Source of the DNA: JBLHUT01 sp047629975 | GTDB lineage: Bacteria; Pseudomonadota; Alphaproteobacteria; Rhodobacterales; Rhodobacteraceae | Assembly (NCBI GenBank): GCA_047629975.1 | Contig: JBLHUT010000050.1 | Location: 1-15,005 of the forward strand | Direction of reading: 5' to 3' | Length of the DNA stretch: 15,005 nt | Part shown: positions 1 to 7,539 of the stretch, piece after piece | Layout of the letters: every line of letters starts with the position of its first letter | How positions within the stretch are numbered: the stretch's first letter is position 1 | The notes under the pieces: model-generated | Database searches by the model: none | What the model was told of the DNA's origin: nothing | Seen by the model: only the letters and a program-made list of their open reading frames with translations | Translations under genes and position numbers: made by a program

Positions 1-307
1 GCGCAAAAGGCTCCTCTGGCGACGGTTCGTCCTGCCCTTCATCGATGGGCGCATCATCGTCTTCAGCCACCGCAACCAGCAGGTCTTCGAGCGCCAGTTC
101 CAGCTGTTCGATCTCGCGTTCGATCTTCTCTGAGGATTTGCCAAAAGCCAGTTTCTGGAGTTTGGCGATCCGCAGCCGAAGGGCCTGAACCAGTTGATCA
201 TGGACCCGCAAGGTCGCTGTGATCTTGGCGTTCTCTGCCTGCAATTCCGCGATCGTCGCTTTCAAAACAGCGGGATCATCGGAGAGGTTTTCAGCAGGTT
301 TCGACAT
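1..307 (-). CDS. tnpC: IS66 family transposase TnpC, N-terminal part
   Basis: This is the first 102 residues of the IS66 transposase, cut by the window edge. IS66 TnpC is the large DDE-type protein that carries out transposition. The visible part has the family's N-terminal plan: a leucine-rich helical segment with heptad-like spacing (about residues 14-50), then the characteristic FGKSSEKI stretch (about 54-61), then an acidic run of Glu and Asp. The catalytic domain lies outside the window. I chose the ATG at 307. A weak AGG sits only 3 bases upstream, and an in-frame TTG a few codons further up is a less likely alternative. A 62-base AT-rich gap separates it from tnpB. Identification is by recognition of the N-terminal motif and gene order. 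Confidence 0.85.
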   Translation of the reverse strand, partial: MSKPAENLSDDPAVLKATIAELQAENAKITATLRVHDQLVQALRLRIAKLQKLAFGKSSEKIEREIEQLELALEDLLVAVAEDDDAPIDEGQDEPSPEEPFA

Positions 308-369
308 GCGCCTGATTACCAAAAAACAGACGCAAGCACCGTATAAGTAACGAAAATATGGACCACAAA

Positions 370-717
370 TCACCCCACACGCGCAGGCGGAGCGCCCCGA
401 TCCGGACGCCGCCAGTCGATCCCCTCCCAGAGCATCGCGAGCTGCGCTGACGTCATCCGCACAGCCCCGTCTTGGGCGCTTGGCCACGGGAAACGGCCAC
501 GTTCCAGCACCTTGTAATAGAGACAAAAGCCTTGGCCATCCCAATACAGCAGCTTGATCCGATCCCCACGCCGCCCCCGGAACGCAAACACGGCACCACT
601 GGTCGGTTTTTGACACAACACATCCTGGGTAAGTGCCGCCAACCCAGCGATCCCCTTGCGCATATCCGTCACACCGCAGGCCAGATACACGCGAACACCG
701 GTGCCAGGACCGATCAT
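370..717 (-). CDS. tnpB: IS66 family accessory protein TnpB (IS66 Orf2-like)
   Basis: This is a 115-residue protein of the IS66 Orf2 family, full length for the family. It carries the family hallmarks: an early GVTDMRKGIAGLA segment (about residues 15-27), a central VFAFRGRRGDRIKLLYWDG stretch (about 43-61), then GFCLYYKVLERGRFPWP. TnpB is needed for efficient transposition of IS66 elements, but its biochemical role is not settled. Its ATG overlaps the tnpA stop codon (ATGA), as is usual in these elements and consistent with translational coupling. No frameshift or internal stop is present. Confidence 0.93.
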   Translation of the reverse strand: MIGPGTGVRVYLACGVTDMRKGIAGLAALTQDVLCQKPTSGAVFAFRGRRGDRIKLLYWDGQGFCLYYKVLERGRFPWPSAQDGAVRMTSAQLAMLWEGIDWRRPDRGAPPARVG

Positions 718-1088
718 GCGATTTCAACCGCCCGGATCAGCCCAGTCAGTGCGCCCTCATCGATGGAACTATCGAACCGCAGACAGCGACCGCCCTGCAA
801 GCGAAGCTCAAGCGGCACAGCGGGAGCCGGCTTCGGCTCAGGTAGTGCAATTTCTGCAACCTGGAAATCAATCGGCAGAAAAACCGTGCCATCGCCCAGT
901 GGCCACAGACCTTTTTTCTTCAACTCATGCCGCCATCTGTAAATCTGCTGCCGGGTCACATCGCACCGATGCGCAACCTGCGTCACCGTTGCCCCGTCAA
1001 TCCCGACAGACGAAACGATCAAGATCTTATCATCATCACTCCATCGCCGCCGCCGCCGCCGCTCAACATCAAGAACTTCGCCCCGCAT
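714..1088 (-). CDS. tnpA: IS66 family TnpA (helix-turn-helix, transposase-associated)
   Basis: This is a 124-residue protein with an N-terminal helix-turn-helix: an Arg-rich run, then RRRWSDDDKILIV, followed by ATVTQVAHRCDVTRQQIYRWRHELKKKG, the form typical of IS66 and IS3 OrfA-like DNA-binding proteins. The C-terminal half is a proline-rich linker and a short beta-rich tail. The reading frame stays open to 1133. I prefer the ATG at 1088 because GGAG lies 6 bases upstream of it and the protein then begins MRGEVLDVERR, as in related elements. It is the first gene of the IS66 set and is followed by tnpB with a 4-base overlap. Confidence 0.88.
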   Translation of the reverse strand: MRGEVLDVERRRRRRWSDDDKILIVSSVGIDGATVTQVAHRCDVTRQQIYRWRHELKKKGLWPLGDGTVFLPIDFQVAEIALPEPKPAPAVPLELRLQGGRCLRFDSSIDEGALTGLIRAVEIA

Positions 1089-1164
1089 GACATACTCCAC
1101 ATAATACATGTCACTAACGACGTCGCTATGCACGTGTCCTAAATCATCGCGCAGAAATCAGGCA

Positions 1165-1187
1165 GGCGGTACCAATCGGGCGGTTAC
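1165..1187. repeat. Putative IS66 terminal inverted repeat (one end)
   Basis: On the plus strand this stretch reads GGCGGTACCAATCGGGCGGT followed by TAC. Ending in TTAC (GTAA on the other strand) fits IS66-type termini. The stretch contains two similar copies of a GGCGGT(A/T)AC-like unit 13 bases apart, which could be subterminal transposase sites. The opposite end is outside the window, so the repeat cannot be confirmed by pairing. Confidence 0.5.
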
Positions 1188-1317
1188 CGCCAATCTCAAG
1201 GACATCCAGAGGATGTCATTCGCTTCGTTGGGCCCGGCAGCCGGGCAAGCCCGGCTGTGGCTGTGCATCGAAGGGTGCGGCCCCGAACCTAATCCGGTTC
1301 CAGACCCGCGGGCCTGA
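1188..1317. other. Hairpin-rich non-coding spacer between IS66 end and L,D-transpeptidase gene
   Basis: This is 130 bases with no credible gene but several short self-complementary units: GACATCC/GGATGTC with a 3-base loop (1201-1217); GCCCGGC/GCCGGGC with a 1-base loop (1232-1246); an overlapping CAGCCGGGC/GCCCGGCTG with a 2-base loop (1238-1257); GAACC/GGTTC (1285-1300); and an almost perfect 16-base palindrome (1301-1316). The last starts two bases past the stop of the L,D-transpeptidase gene and could end its transcript, but no U-tract follows, so it is not a standard intrinsic terminator. What the block does is unknown. It may predate the insertion sequence or be a remnant of disrupted DNA. 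Confidence 0.5.
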
Positions 1318-1812
1318 TCAAGCGAAAAGGTCTATTTGGGTTCCATTCTGGACCATTGCGTAGATCTCTTCGATTTCGGGGTTTTCAACGGCGATACATC
1401 CTGCAGTCCAATCAGGGCCATTCGCGCTGCCCAGTGTTGGCTGGCCGTGAATGAAAATCTCTCCACCGGGGCTTTTGCCCATCGCCTCGGCTACGGCGAT
1501 ATCGCGGGCATTCGGGTAATCAATGCCGATTGACAGGTGAAAGCTTGAATTCGGATTGCGCCGGTCGATCAAATAGCTGCCTTCGGGAGTGCGTCCATCC
1601 CCCTCGATCTGCTTGTGTCCGACGGGTGCGAAACCGAGATCAAAATCATAAGTTCGAAGGGCGCTGTTTCCATTCAGCAGATACATCTTGCGACTGCCCT
1701 TCAGCACGACAACGCGCGTAACCTGAGGACCCTCATAAGATTTGAATTTACTTTGGGAACACGCGCCCAGCGAGAGTGCCGAGAGAAGAAGCGCTCTTCG
1801 GTTAAGTATCAT
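1318..1812 (-). CDS. L,D-transpeptidase (YkuD-type) lipoprotein
   Basis: This is a 164-residue exported enzyme of the YkuD/ErfK/YafK type. Such proteins form 3-3 cross-links in peptidoglycan, attach proteins to it, or cleave such attachments. The N-terminus is a lipoprotein signal: two Arg, a hydrophobic run, then the lipobox LGAC with the acylated Cys at residue 18. The YkuD fold follows, with GDGRTPEGSY (about 71-80) and the catalytic region from HG (122-123) to TAGC, where Cys139 is the nucleophile, then IAV. Asp-Trp-Thr before the Cys is characteristic of the YafK-like branch. The frame is open upstream to 1971, but that would overlap the end of the methyltransferase gene and bury the signal peptide. 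I therefore use the ATG at 1812, which has a purine-rich AGGCAGGCAGA just upstream. The gene stands alone, with the IS66 end on its downstream side. Confidence 0.88.
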   Translation of the reverse strand: MILNRRALLLSALSLGACSQSKFKSYEGPQVTRVVVLKGSRKMYLLNGNSALRTYDFDLGFAPVGHKQIEGDGRTPEGSYLIDRRNPNSSFHLSIGIDYPNARDIAVAEAMGKSPGGEIFIHGQPTLGSANGPDWTAGCIAVENPEIEEIYAMVQNGTQIDLFA

Positions 1813-1840
1813 TCTGCCTGCCTCTGCCTTTTTCAAGCAG

Positions 1841-1875
1841 CTTATATGCAATTGCCGGTGGCGTGAATCTGTCAA
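1841..1875 (-). promoter_or_regulatory. Weak candidate promoter for the L,D-transpeptidase gene
   Basis: In the 98-base gap between the methyltransferase stop and the L,D-transpeptidase start, the minus strand has a perfect TTGACA (1875-1870) and an AT-rich TATAAG (1846-1841). The 23-base spacing is too long for a normal sigma-70 promoter. A second reading, TTCACG with a 15-base spacer to the same TATAAG, is too short. A promoter somewhere here is plausible because the gap breaks the run of tight gene junctions, but the exact elements are uncertain. Confidence 0.25.
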
Positions 1876-1910
1876 TTCGAACTGGTATTCAAACAAACGT
1901 GATTGGGTTG

Positions 1911-3155
1911 CTATCGTTTGGGACGCGGGGGTTTTACAAAACGTGCGACCAGCTCGACATGGGTCGACCACCGGAACTGGTCAACGACCTGCACCCAGTC
2001 AAGCCGGTAGCCCCCCGCGATCAGCAACTTTGCATCGCGCGCAAAGGTCGCAGGATTGCACGAAACCGCCGCGATCACCGGCACATCGCTTTGTGCGAGT
2101 GCTGCCATTTGGGCCTCGGCCCCTGCGCGGGGGGGGTCAATGACGATTGCATCATAGGTTTTGAGATCCTCGGGAAGAACCGGGTTGCGAAACAGATCGC
2201 GCGCCTGCGTTGTGACCGGTTTTAGAGTGTCTGCGCGACGCCACCCTTGGTCAAGCGCCTCAAGCATAGCCGGAAGCGCCTCGATTGCGTGGACGGCTGC
2301 GTTGCGTGCCAGCGGCAATGCAAAGGTCCCGCACCCGGCAAACAGATCAAGTATACGCCCCGCGCTGCCAACGGCCTCGGTTACGCAGGCGCGCAGCATT
2401 GCCTCGCCGTCGGTGGTTGCCTGAAGAAACGCGCCGGGGGGCAGGGGAACTGTGATGCCGTCAAAGTCGACCGTCGGGGTGTCGCGTTGCACGACCTGCT
2501 CGCCGTCCCACGACAGGCGCAGGAGCCGCCCCTTGTTCACCAAGCCGCCCAGTGCGACCTCAAGCGCGGTGTCCATCGGCTTGCCGTTGGTCACAGAGAT
2601 ATCCAGACCGGAGCGTGTTTCGGTCACGGTCAAAGACAGCTCGCCCTTGCGGGAGCCACCAAGGATAGTGATCTCTTCCACGATCGGTATGGCGGCCAAC
2701 AAGGCTGGCGTCACCAAAAGGCATTCCGGCACGGCAATGACGGCAGTCGAGCCGGCACTGTGAAAACCGACCAGTGCGCCTTTTTTGGTGCGGCGCCCCG
2801 AAAAGGTGGCCCTGCGTCGAGTGTGCGGGGCCGAACTGATCAACGGACGGAAGGTGGCGGTCACGTCCTGCGCGGCAAGAGCGTGTTCGACGATCCCCAT
2901 TTTCCAGTGCGCGACAAAGGCTTCGCTCGCGTGCTGTACGGCGCAACCGCCGCAACTTTTGTAATGCCGGCACGGGGCAGCGACCCTGTCGGAAGAGGGC
3001 GTTACGATGCGGACATCAGTAAGCCGGTCGCCTTCAAGAGTACCTCTGACGACTTCGTCGGGGAGGGTGCGAGAGGCATATATCGGGCCGGGTGCGATCC
3101 CGTCGCCAAGGTGACCAAGGCGTTCAATGGTAAGTTCATTCATGTCATGCGGCAT
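1911..3155 (-). CDS. Class I SAM-dependent RNA uracil-C5 methyltransferase (RlmD/TrmA family, Fe-S)
   Basis: This 414-residue member of the RumA/TrmA family methylates C5 of a uridine, most likely in 23S rRNA. The N-terminus is a TRAM-like RNA-binding segment (about 5-57). Four cysteines suited to a 4Fe-4S cluster are present: C62, C68, C71 with the RlmD-like CX5CX2C spacing, and C145. The methyltransferase domain has FLQA (243-246), the SAM-binding DLFAGCGTF (270-278), DPPRAG (340-345), the catalytic Cys366 in SCNPATF, and Glu401 near the end as the expected general base. Neither the ATG at 3155 nor the in-frame ATG at 3143 (giving MNELTIERLG) has a clear Shine-Dalgarno, and the second fits the family's N-terminus better. 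It is last in the minus-strand block, 54 bases after the ABC gene. The exact rRNA position modified cannot be read from sequence. Confidence 0.92.
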   Translation of the reverse strand: MPHDMNELTIERLGHLGDGIAPGPIYASRTLPDEVVRGTLEGDRLTDVRIVTPSSDRVAAPCRHYKSCGGCAVQHASEAFVAHWKMGIVEHALAAQDVTATFRPLISSAPHTRRRATFSGRRTKKGALVGFHSAGSTAVIAVPECLLVTPALLAAIPIVEEITILGGSRKGELSLTVTETRSGLDISVTNGKPMDTALEVALGGLVNKGRLLRLSWDGEQVVQRDTPTVDFDGITVPLPPGAFLQATTDGEAMLRACVTEAVGSAGRILDLFAGCGTFALPLARNAAVHAIEALPAMLEALDQGWRRADTLKPVTTQARDLFRNPVLPEDLKTYDAIVIDPPRAGAEAQMAALAQSDVPVIAAVSCNPATFARDAKLLIAGGYRLDWVQVVDQFRWSTHVELVARFVKPPRPKR

Positions 3156-3209
3156 GGCGCAACTGGTCGCACAGGTCCAGCGATTTCAGCGTCTCGAAGG
3201 CGTATTGCG

Positions 3210-5054
3210 TTATTCGGCGGCGTCCGACACCCCATCGGGCACACCAAGGAACCCGCCCGATTGCCGCGCCCAATAGCGTGCATAAAGCCCGCCTGCGGCC
3301 AGCAGTTCGGCATGTGTGCCTTGTTCAACGATCTGTCCGGCATCCATGACCAGAATCCGGTCCATCCGTGCGATGGTCGACAAACGGTGCGCAATGGCCA
3401 GCACGGTCTTGCCCTCCATCACCTGTTCAAGCGCCATCTGGATCTGTGCTTCGACCTCGCTATCAAGCGCGCTTGTCGCCTCGTCCAGCACAAGGATCGG
3501 CGCGTTCTTCAAAATCGCCCGCCCCAACGCGATTCGCTGGCGCTGCCCGCCCGAAAGCCGCACGCCACGTTCGCCCAGATGCGCGTCATAACCCGTGCGC
3601 CCGCGATAATCCTTGAGTTCAAGGATAAAGTCGTGGGCCTCGGCGCGCTTTGCGGCGTCGATCACTTCGGCATCGGTGGCATCCGCACGCCCGTATGTCA
3701 GGTTGTCGCGCGCAGAACGGTTGAACATCGCCGTTTCCTGCGTGACCATGCCGATCTGTCGCCGCAAGCTTTCTTGCGTCACGTCGCGCAGGTCGTGCCC
3801 GTCAATCCGCAGAGCACCCTTTTCAGTGTCGTAAAGCCGCAGCAACAGCGCCACCAGCGTTGATTTGCCTGCGCCGGATGCGCCCACCAAACCGACCTTT
3901 TCCCCGGGTTTCAGGGTCAGGTCGATATCCTCGACACCGCCGGATGTCCGCCCGTAGGCAAAGCCGACGTGATCGAACGTTACCTCGCCGCGCGTGGTCA
4001 CCAGCTCTGCTGCGTCCGGTTTGTCGGTCAGCGTGTGGGGCGGCGACAATGTGCGCATCCCGTCCTCGACTTCGCCGACATTTGCATAGATCCCCATCAG
4101 GGTGAAACTGACCCAGCCGGTCATTTGCGCGATGCGGATGGCAACAGTGCCAGCCGCCGCAATGGCCCCCGGCGAGGCCTCGCCCTGTGTCCACAGCATC
4201 AAGGTGCCGCCAATCAACAAGACCGGCAACAGCCCCGCGACGGTCATCAAAGACAGCCTGAAATAGGTCGACATCCAGCCAAACGCCAACGCGTCGTTAC
4301 GATAATCCGCCATCGAGGCAAGAGCCGAGCGGTCTTCGTATTCGGAATGGGCGAACAGTTTTACGGTTTTGATGTTGGTAATCGTATCAACAACCTGTCC
4401 GGTCACCATCGCCCGCGAGGCTGCGCGCTTTTTCGACAAAACGCGGATGCGGGGCATGAACCACCGGATCATTCCAAGGTACACAACCATCCAGATCACC
4501 AGCACCGACGCCACGGACCAGTGGATCGTCGTCAGCAGAATGCCCGCCCCGATGATCGAGGCAAGAGCGAAAAACACCACATTTATGATCTCGTTCACGA
4601 CCTCGGTCACAGCGCGTGATGTCTGCATCTGTTTCTGGGCGATCCGGCCGGCAAAGTCGTTGTCAAAGAACGTCACCGCCTGCCCCATGGTCCAGCGGTG
4701 AAGCCGCGACAGGACAAGCGGGTTCAGGTTGGGTTGTACGACAATTCCGGTCGCCGCTGCACTTGCGCCGAAAAAGATAGGACGCAGGATCAGGAAAAAA
4801 CCGATGGTCAGCAGGATCAGAGCGGCGTTGGACTCAAAAAATCCGTCCGGGCCGTGGGTCACTGCCGTGTCGATGATCTTTCCCAGCAGCAGGGCCGAGA
4901 CCACCTCCAAGGTGCCGACCAGCGCCGAAATCAGCCCCGCTGCCCACAAGACAGGCGTCGCCCCCTGCACGGCCCACAAAAAGAAAGGAACCAGATCTTG
5001 CGGTGGGGGGCCTTGGGCGGGGCGGAAGGCCTCGATCAGGTTGTTGATGTTCAT
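3210..5054 (-). CDS. ABC exporter half-transporter, second of a pair
   Basis: This 614-residue protein is a fused permease-ATPase of the MsbA/MdlB type (type I exporter fold). Its N-terminal half has about six hydrophobic segments between residues 30 and 320. The ATPase domain is complete: Walker A GASGAGKST (391-399), Q-loop Gln439, signature LSGGQ (500-504), Walker B ILVLDE (520-525) and H-loop His556. The NDFAGRIA sequence (132-139) in the intracellular part is shared with the upstream partner. The ATG overlaps the partner's TGA in ATGA, and GAGG lies about 8 bases upstream, so the two are probably made together and may form a heterodimer. The substrate cannot be told from sequence: lipids, peptides and drugs are all possible. 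Confidence 0.93.
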   Translation of the reverse strand: MNINNLIEAFRPAQGPPPQDLVPFFLWAVQGATPVLWAAGLISALVGTLEVVSALLLGKIIDTAVTHGPDGFFESNAALILLTIGFFLILRPIFFGASAAATGIVVQPNLNPLVLSRLHRWTMGQAVTFFDNDFAGRIAQKQMQTSRAVTEVVNEIINVVFFALASIIGAGILLTTIHWSVASVLVIWMVVYLGMIRWFMPRIRVLSKKRAASRAMVTGQVVDTITNIKTVKLFAHSEYEDRSALASMADYRNDALAFGWMSTYFRLSLMTVAGLLPVLLIGGTLMLWTQGEASPGAIAAAGTVAIRIAQMTGWVSFTLMGIYANVGEVEDGMRTLSPPHTLTDKPDAAELVTTRGEVTFDHVGFAYGRTSGGVEDIDLTLKPGEKVGLVGASGAGKSTLVALLLRLYDTEKGALRIDGHDLRDVTQESLRRQIGMVTQETAMFNRSARDNLTYGRADATDAEVIDAAKRAEAHDFILELKDYRGRTGYDAHLGERGVRLSGGQRQRIALGRAILKNAPILVLDEATSALDSEVEAQIQMALEQVMEGKTVLAIAHRLSTIARMDRILVMDAGQIVEQGTHAELLAAGGLYARYWARQSGGFLGVPDGVSDAAE

Positions 5055-6901
5055 TCAGCCGCCTCTTCAGTACCCAGAAATCCGCCGGATTGACGTGTCC
5101 AGAACCGAGAATATAGCCCTCCGCGCGCCAAAAGCGCGGCGTGGGTGCCTTCTTCGGCGATTTTGCCGCCCTCCAGTACAAGAATGCGGTCCATTTGGGC
5201 GATTGTCGAGAGCCGGTGGGCGATTGCGATCACGGTTTTGCCCTCCATCACGCGGTAAAGCGTGTCCTGAATTGCGGCCTCTATCTCACTGTCCAGCGCG
5301 CTTGTCGCCTCGTCCAGCACAAGGATCGGGGCGTCTTTCAGGATAACCCGCGCCAGCGCGATGCGCTGACGTTGCCCGCCTGACAACTTGACGCCGCGTT
5401 CGCCGACCTGTGCCTCGTAGCCTGCCCGCCCTTCGGGATCGCGCAGTTCGGGGATGAACTCGTCAGCCGAGGCGCGCGCGGCGGCCTGTGCGATCTGTGC
5501 CTGACTTGCGCCGGTGCGCCCGTACAGGATGTTATCGCGGACCGAGCGGTGCAACAGTGAACTGTCTTGCTGGACCATGCCGATATTCCGGCGCAGGCTG
5601 TCTTGGGTGACTTGCGTGATGTCCTGCCCGTCGATCAGCAGCCTGCCTTCTTCGGGGTCATAAAACCGCAACAACAGCTTCACCAACGTCGATTTTCCGG
5701 CCCCCGAGCGCCCGACCAGACCAATTTTCTCGCCGGGTTTGATGGTCAGGTTCAAGCCCTCCAACCCGCCGGAGCCGCGCCCGTAGTGATGGGTCAGGTT
5801 TTCGAATACGATCTCGCCTTTTGAAAGGTTCAAAGCCGGTGCTTGTGGCACATCGGTTAGCGTGATCGGTTGCGCGATGGTCTGCATCCCTTCGGCCACA
5901 ACGCCAAGTTGTCTAAAGAACGAAGACACCGCCCACATGACCCATCCGCTCATCCCGTTCAGTCGCAGGGTTATGCCAGCGGCCGCAGTCACAATGCCGA
6001 CGCTCGCCGACCCTTGCATCCACAACAAGATCGCCCAGCCGACAACGCCCACGATCAACAAGCCATTCAGAACATTCAGCGCCACATCCATCACCGAGAA
6101 GATCCGCATTTCACGGGAAAATGTCTGTCGGCTTTTTTCTATCGCATCCTTGGCATAGTCGATTTCCTGATCGTGATGGGCGAACATCTTGACCGAATGG
6201 ATGTTCGAATAGCTGTCGACAACCCGCCCTGTTACAGCCGAGCGTGCGTCGCTTGCGGCCTGACTGGCCGGGCCCACGCGCTTGACTGTCCAATAGGTCA
6301 GAGCCGCGTACAGCAACGCCCAGATCAGCAAGGGCACCGCAAGGCGCGGATCGGCCGCCGACAACAAAAACGCCGCACCGATGACATAGGCCACGGCAAA
6401 GGACATCGCGTCAAACACCTGAAACATCGCCTCACCGGCCGCAGGCGGGGTCTGCATGATCCGTCCGGCGATGCGGCCTGCAAAGTCGTTTTCGAACCAC
6501 CCTACAGATTGGCGCAAGACCTGCCTGTGGGCACGCCAGCGAAAAAGTGTCCCATAGTTGGGCAGCAACGCGTTATTGAGTACAAGCACGTCCAGCGCTT
6601 GAAACACGGGGCGCGCAAACAGAACGAACAATGCCACCCAGATGATTTCAGTGCCGTAAGCCTGCCAAACCGCCTCGGGTGTGCCGCTTGAAAGAACGTC
6701 AACAATCCGGCCCATGTAATAGATCAACCCGACTTCGACAGCCGCTGTTAGCACCGAAAAAATGCCCGCAACGACAAATAATTTCCGGAAGGGTTGCGAA
6801 TAGTCCCACATAAACGCTCTGAGCGTTCGGGGCGGCGTGTCGGTTTCCTTATAGGCGACATACGGGTCGACAAGGTTTTCGAAGAATTGAAAAATATTCA
6901 T
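5051..6901 (-). CDS. ABC exporter half-transporter, first of a pair
   Basis: This 616-residue permease-ATPase is similar in size and layout to the gene that follows it. It has about six membrane segments in residues 40-325. The ATPase domain carries GRSGAGKST (397-405), a Q-loop around Gln444-445, LSGGQ (506-510), ILVLDE (526-531) and His562 in the H-loop. Both proteins keep all catalytic residues, so if they pair neither nucleotide site is obviously degenerate, unlike many heterodimeric exporters. The two share NDFAGRIA and the ending GGFLG, pointing to an old tandem duplication. The start at 6901 has GGCGGTGA just upstream. It follows the LysE gene by 39 bases and overlaps the next ABC gene by 4 bases. 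The substrate is unknown. Confidence 0.93.
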   Translation of the reverse strand: MNIFQFFENLVDPYVAYKETDTPPRTLRAFMWDYSQPFRKLFVVAGIFSVLTAAVEVGLIYYMGRIVDVLSSGTPEAVWQAYGTEIIWVALFVLFARPVFQALDVLVLNNALLPNYGTLFRWRAHRQVLRQSVGWFENDFAGRIAGRIMQTPPAAGEAMFQVFDAMSFAVAYVIGAAFLLSAADPRLAVPLLIWALLYAALTYWTVKRVGPASQAASDARSAVTGRVVDSYSNIHSVKMFAHHDQEIDYAKDAIEKSRQTFSREMRIFSVMDVALNVLNGLLIVGVVGWAILLWMQGSASVGIVTAAAGITLRLNGMSGWVMWAVSSFFRQLGVVAEGMQTIAQPITLTDVPQAPALNLSKGEIVFENLTHHYGRGSGGLEGLNLTIKPGEKIGLVGRSGAGKSTLVKLLLRFYDPEEGRLLIDGQDITQVTQDSLRRNIGMVQQDSSLLHRSVRDNILYGRTGASQAQIAQAAARASADEFIPELRDPEGRAGYEAQVGERGVKLSGGQRQRIALARVILKDAPILVLDEATSALDSEIEAAIQDTLYRVMEGKTVIAIAHRLSTIAQMDRILVLEGGKIAEEGTHAALLARGGLYSRFWTRQSGGFLGTEEAAE

Positions 6902-6940
6902 ATTTCACCGCCTGTTGGGTGTGCCCGATAGGGTATAGCG

Positions 6941-7534
6941 TCAGGATGGCGTGATGAAAACCATCGCTGCGGAAAGCGCCAGAAAGCATGCCATTGCTGT
7001 TGTGAACCTGCCCCACGCACGGGGTGTTTTTAGCAAATAGACAAGCAGACTACCTGAAAATGACCAGAACAGGCAAACACCAAGATTAAGGCTCGAAAAA
7101 ATACCGGCCAGACGGGCGGCCTCGGGGATCGGTGACAGACCCGATGGGAAGCCGGCAGTTGCGGCCACGGCAATGGCCCAGACCTTGGGGTTGATCCACT
7201 GGAACACCACGGCTTGCCAAAAGCCGAACGGGCGGTCGGGGCGTTTTGCCTGTGGTGCATGGACAGATGCAAAAAGTTGCCACGCCATCCATACGATCCA
7301 TCCCGCTGCCGCCAGTTTAAGCCCGAATGTCAGGCCCGGTTGCGAGACCAGTACCGCCCCCAATCCGAGCCCCGTGACGCCCGATGTGACCCCGACCCCT
7401 ACGGCCACTCCCAGAACATGCGGGATCGTTGCCCGAAACCCGAATCGCGCCCCGGACGCGGTCAGCATGATCACATTCGGTCCGGGTGAAAAAAGCCCTG
7501 CGAAAACGAAACCGTAAACCGGATCAAACACCAT
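6941..7534 (-). CDS. LysE/RhtB-family exporter, second copy
   Basis: This 197-residue inner-membrane protein of the LysE/RhtB superfamily belongs to a group that exports amino acids and related small metabolites. The family's N-terminal signature is visible as FSPGPNVIMLTASGARFGF (about 15-33), and the second as FQWINPKVWAIAV in the middle. Five to six hydrophobic segments fit the family. An open frame extends upstream to 7660, but it would overlap the preceding gene heavily. The ATG at 7534 gives the standard N-terminus. It starts 5 bases after the stop of the other LysE gene and lacks a clear Shine-Dalgarno, so translation may depend on coupling. The cargo cannot be predicted. Confidence 0.9.
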   Translation of the reverse strand: MVFDPVYGFVFAGLFSPGPNVIMLTASGARFGFRATIPHVLGVAVGVGVTSGVTGLGLGAVLVSQPGLTFGLKLAAAGWIVWMAWQLFASVHAPQAKRPDRPFGFWQAVVFQWINPKVWAIAVAATAGFPSGLSPIPEAARLAGIFSSLNLGVCLFWSFSGSLLVYLLKTPRAWGRFTTAMACFLALSAAMVFITPS

Positions 7535-7539
7535 CGATT

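Larger units (their letters stand above)
1..1187 (-). mobile_element. IS66-family insertion sequence, partial (tnpA end)
   Basis: Three consecutive minus-strand genes have the IS66 order tnpA, tnpB, tnpC, with the tnpA stop overlapping the tnpB start in ATGA. The element runs off the left edge, so only one terminus is visible. I place that terminus at 1187, because read on the minus strand the sequence begins GTAACCGCCCGATTGG and IS66 ends typically start with GTAA. Just inside it a similar short repeat occurs (GGTACCGCC). The 8 bases outside, 1188-1195, would be one copy of the target duplication. The second copy lies outside the window, so the boundary is inferred. The visible genes are intact and the element may be active. 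Confidence 0.8.

Noticed and set aside
1089..1133. Longer TnpA start at 1133
   Set aside because: The ATG at 1088 has a well-placed GGAG and matches the usual start of the family.
1232..1316. Possible tRNA or tmRNA remnant in the hairpin cluster
   Set aside because: No T-loop GGTTCGA-type motif, anticodon stem or CCA end could be arranged from the hairpins.
1813..1971. N-terminal extension of the L,D-transpeptidase frame to 1971
   Set aside because: It would overlap the methyltransferase gene end and place a lipoprotein signal with lipobox in the middle of the protein.
3143..3210. A short minus-strand frame reading like a protein tail (YAFETLKSLDLCDQLRHAA) between the ABC stop and the methyltransferase start
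   Set aside because: It is too short to support a gene, is in a different frame from the ABC gene, and the ABC protein already ends like its partner (GGFLG plus an acidic tail).
2247..3863. A 538-codon open frame on the plus strand
   Set aside because: It lies antisense to the rRNA methyltransferase and the ABC gene, both of which have full family motifs. Its product is rich in Arg, Gly and His with no recognisable domain; this is a typical high-GC shadow frame.
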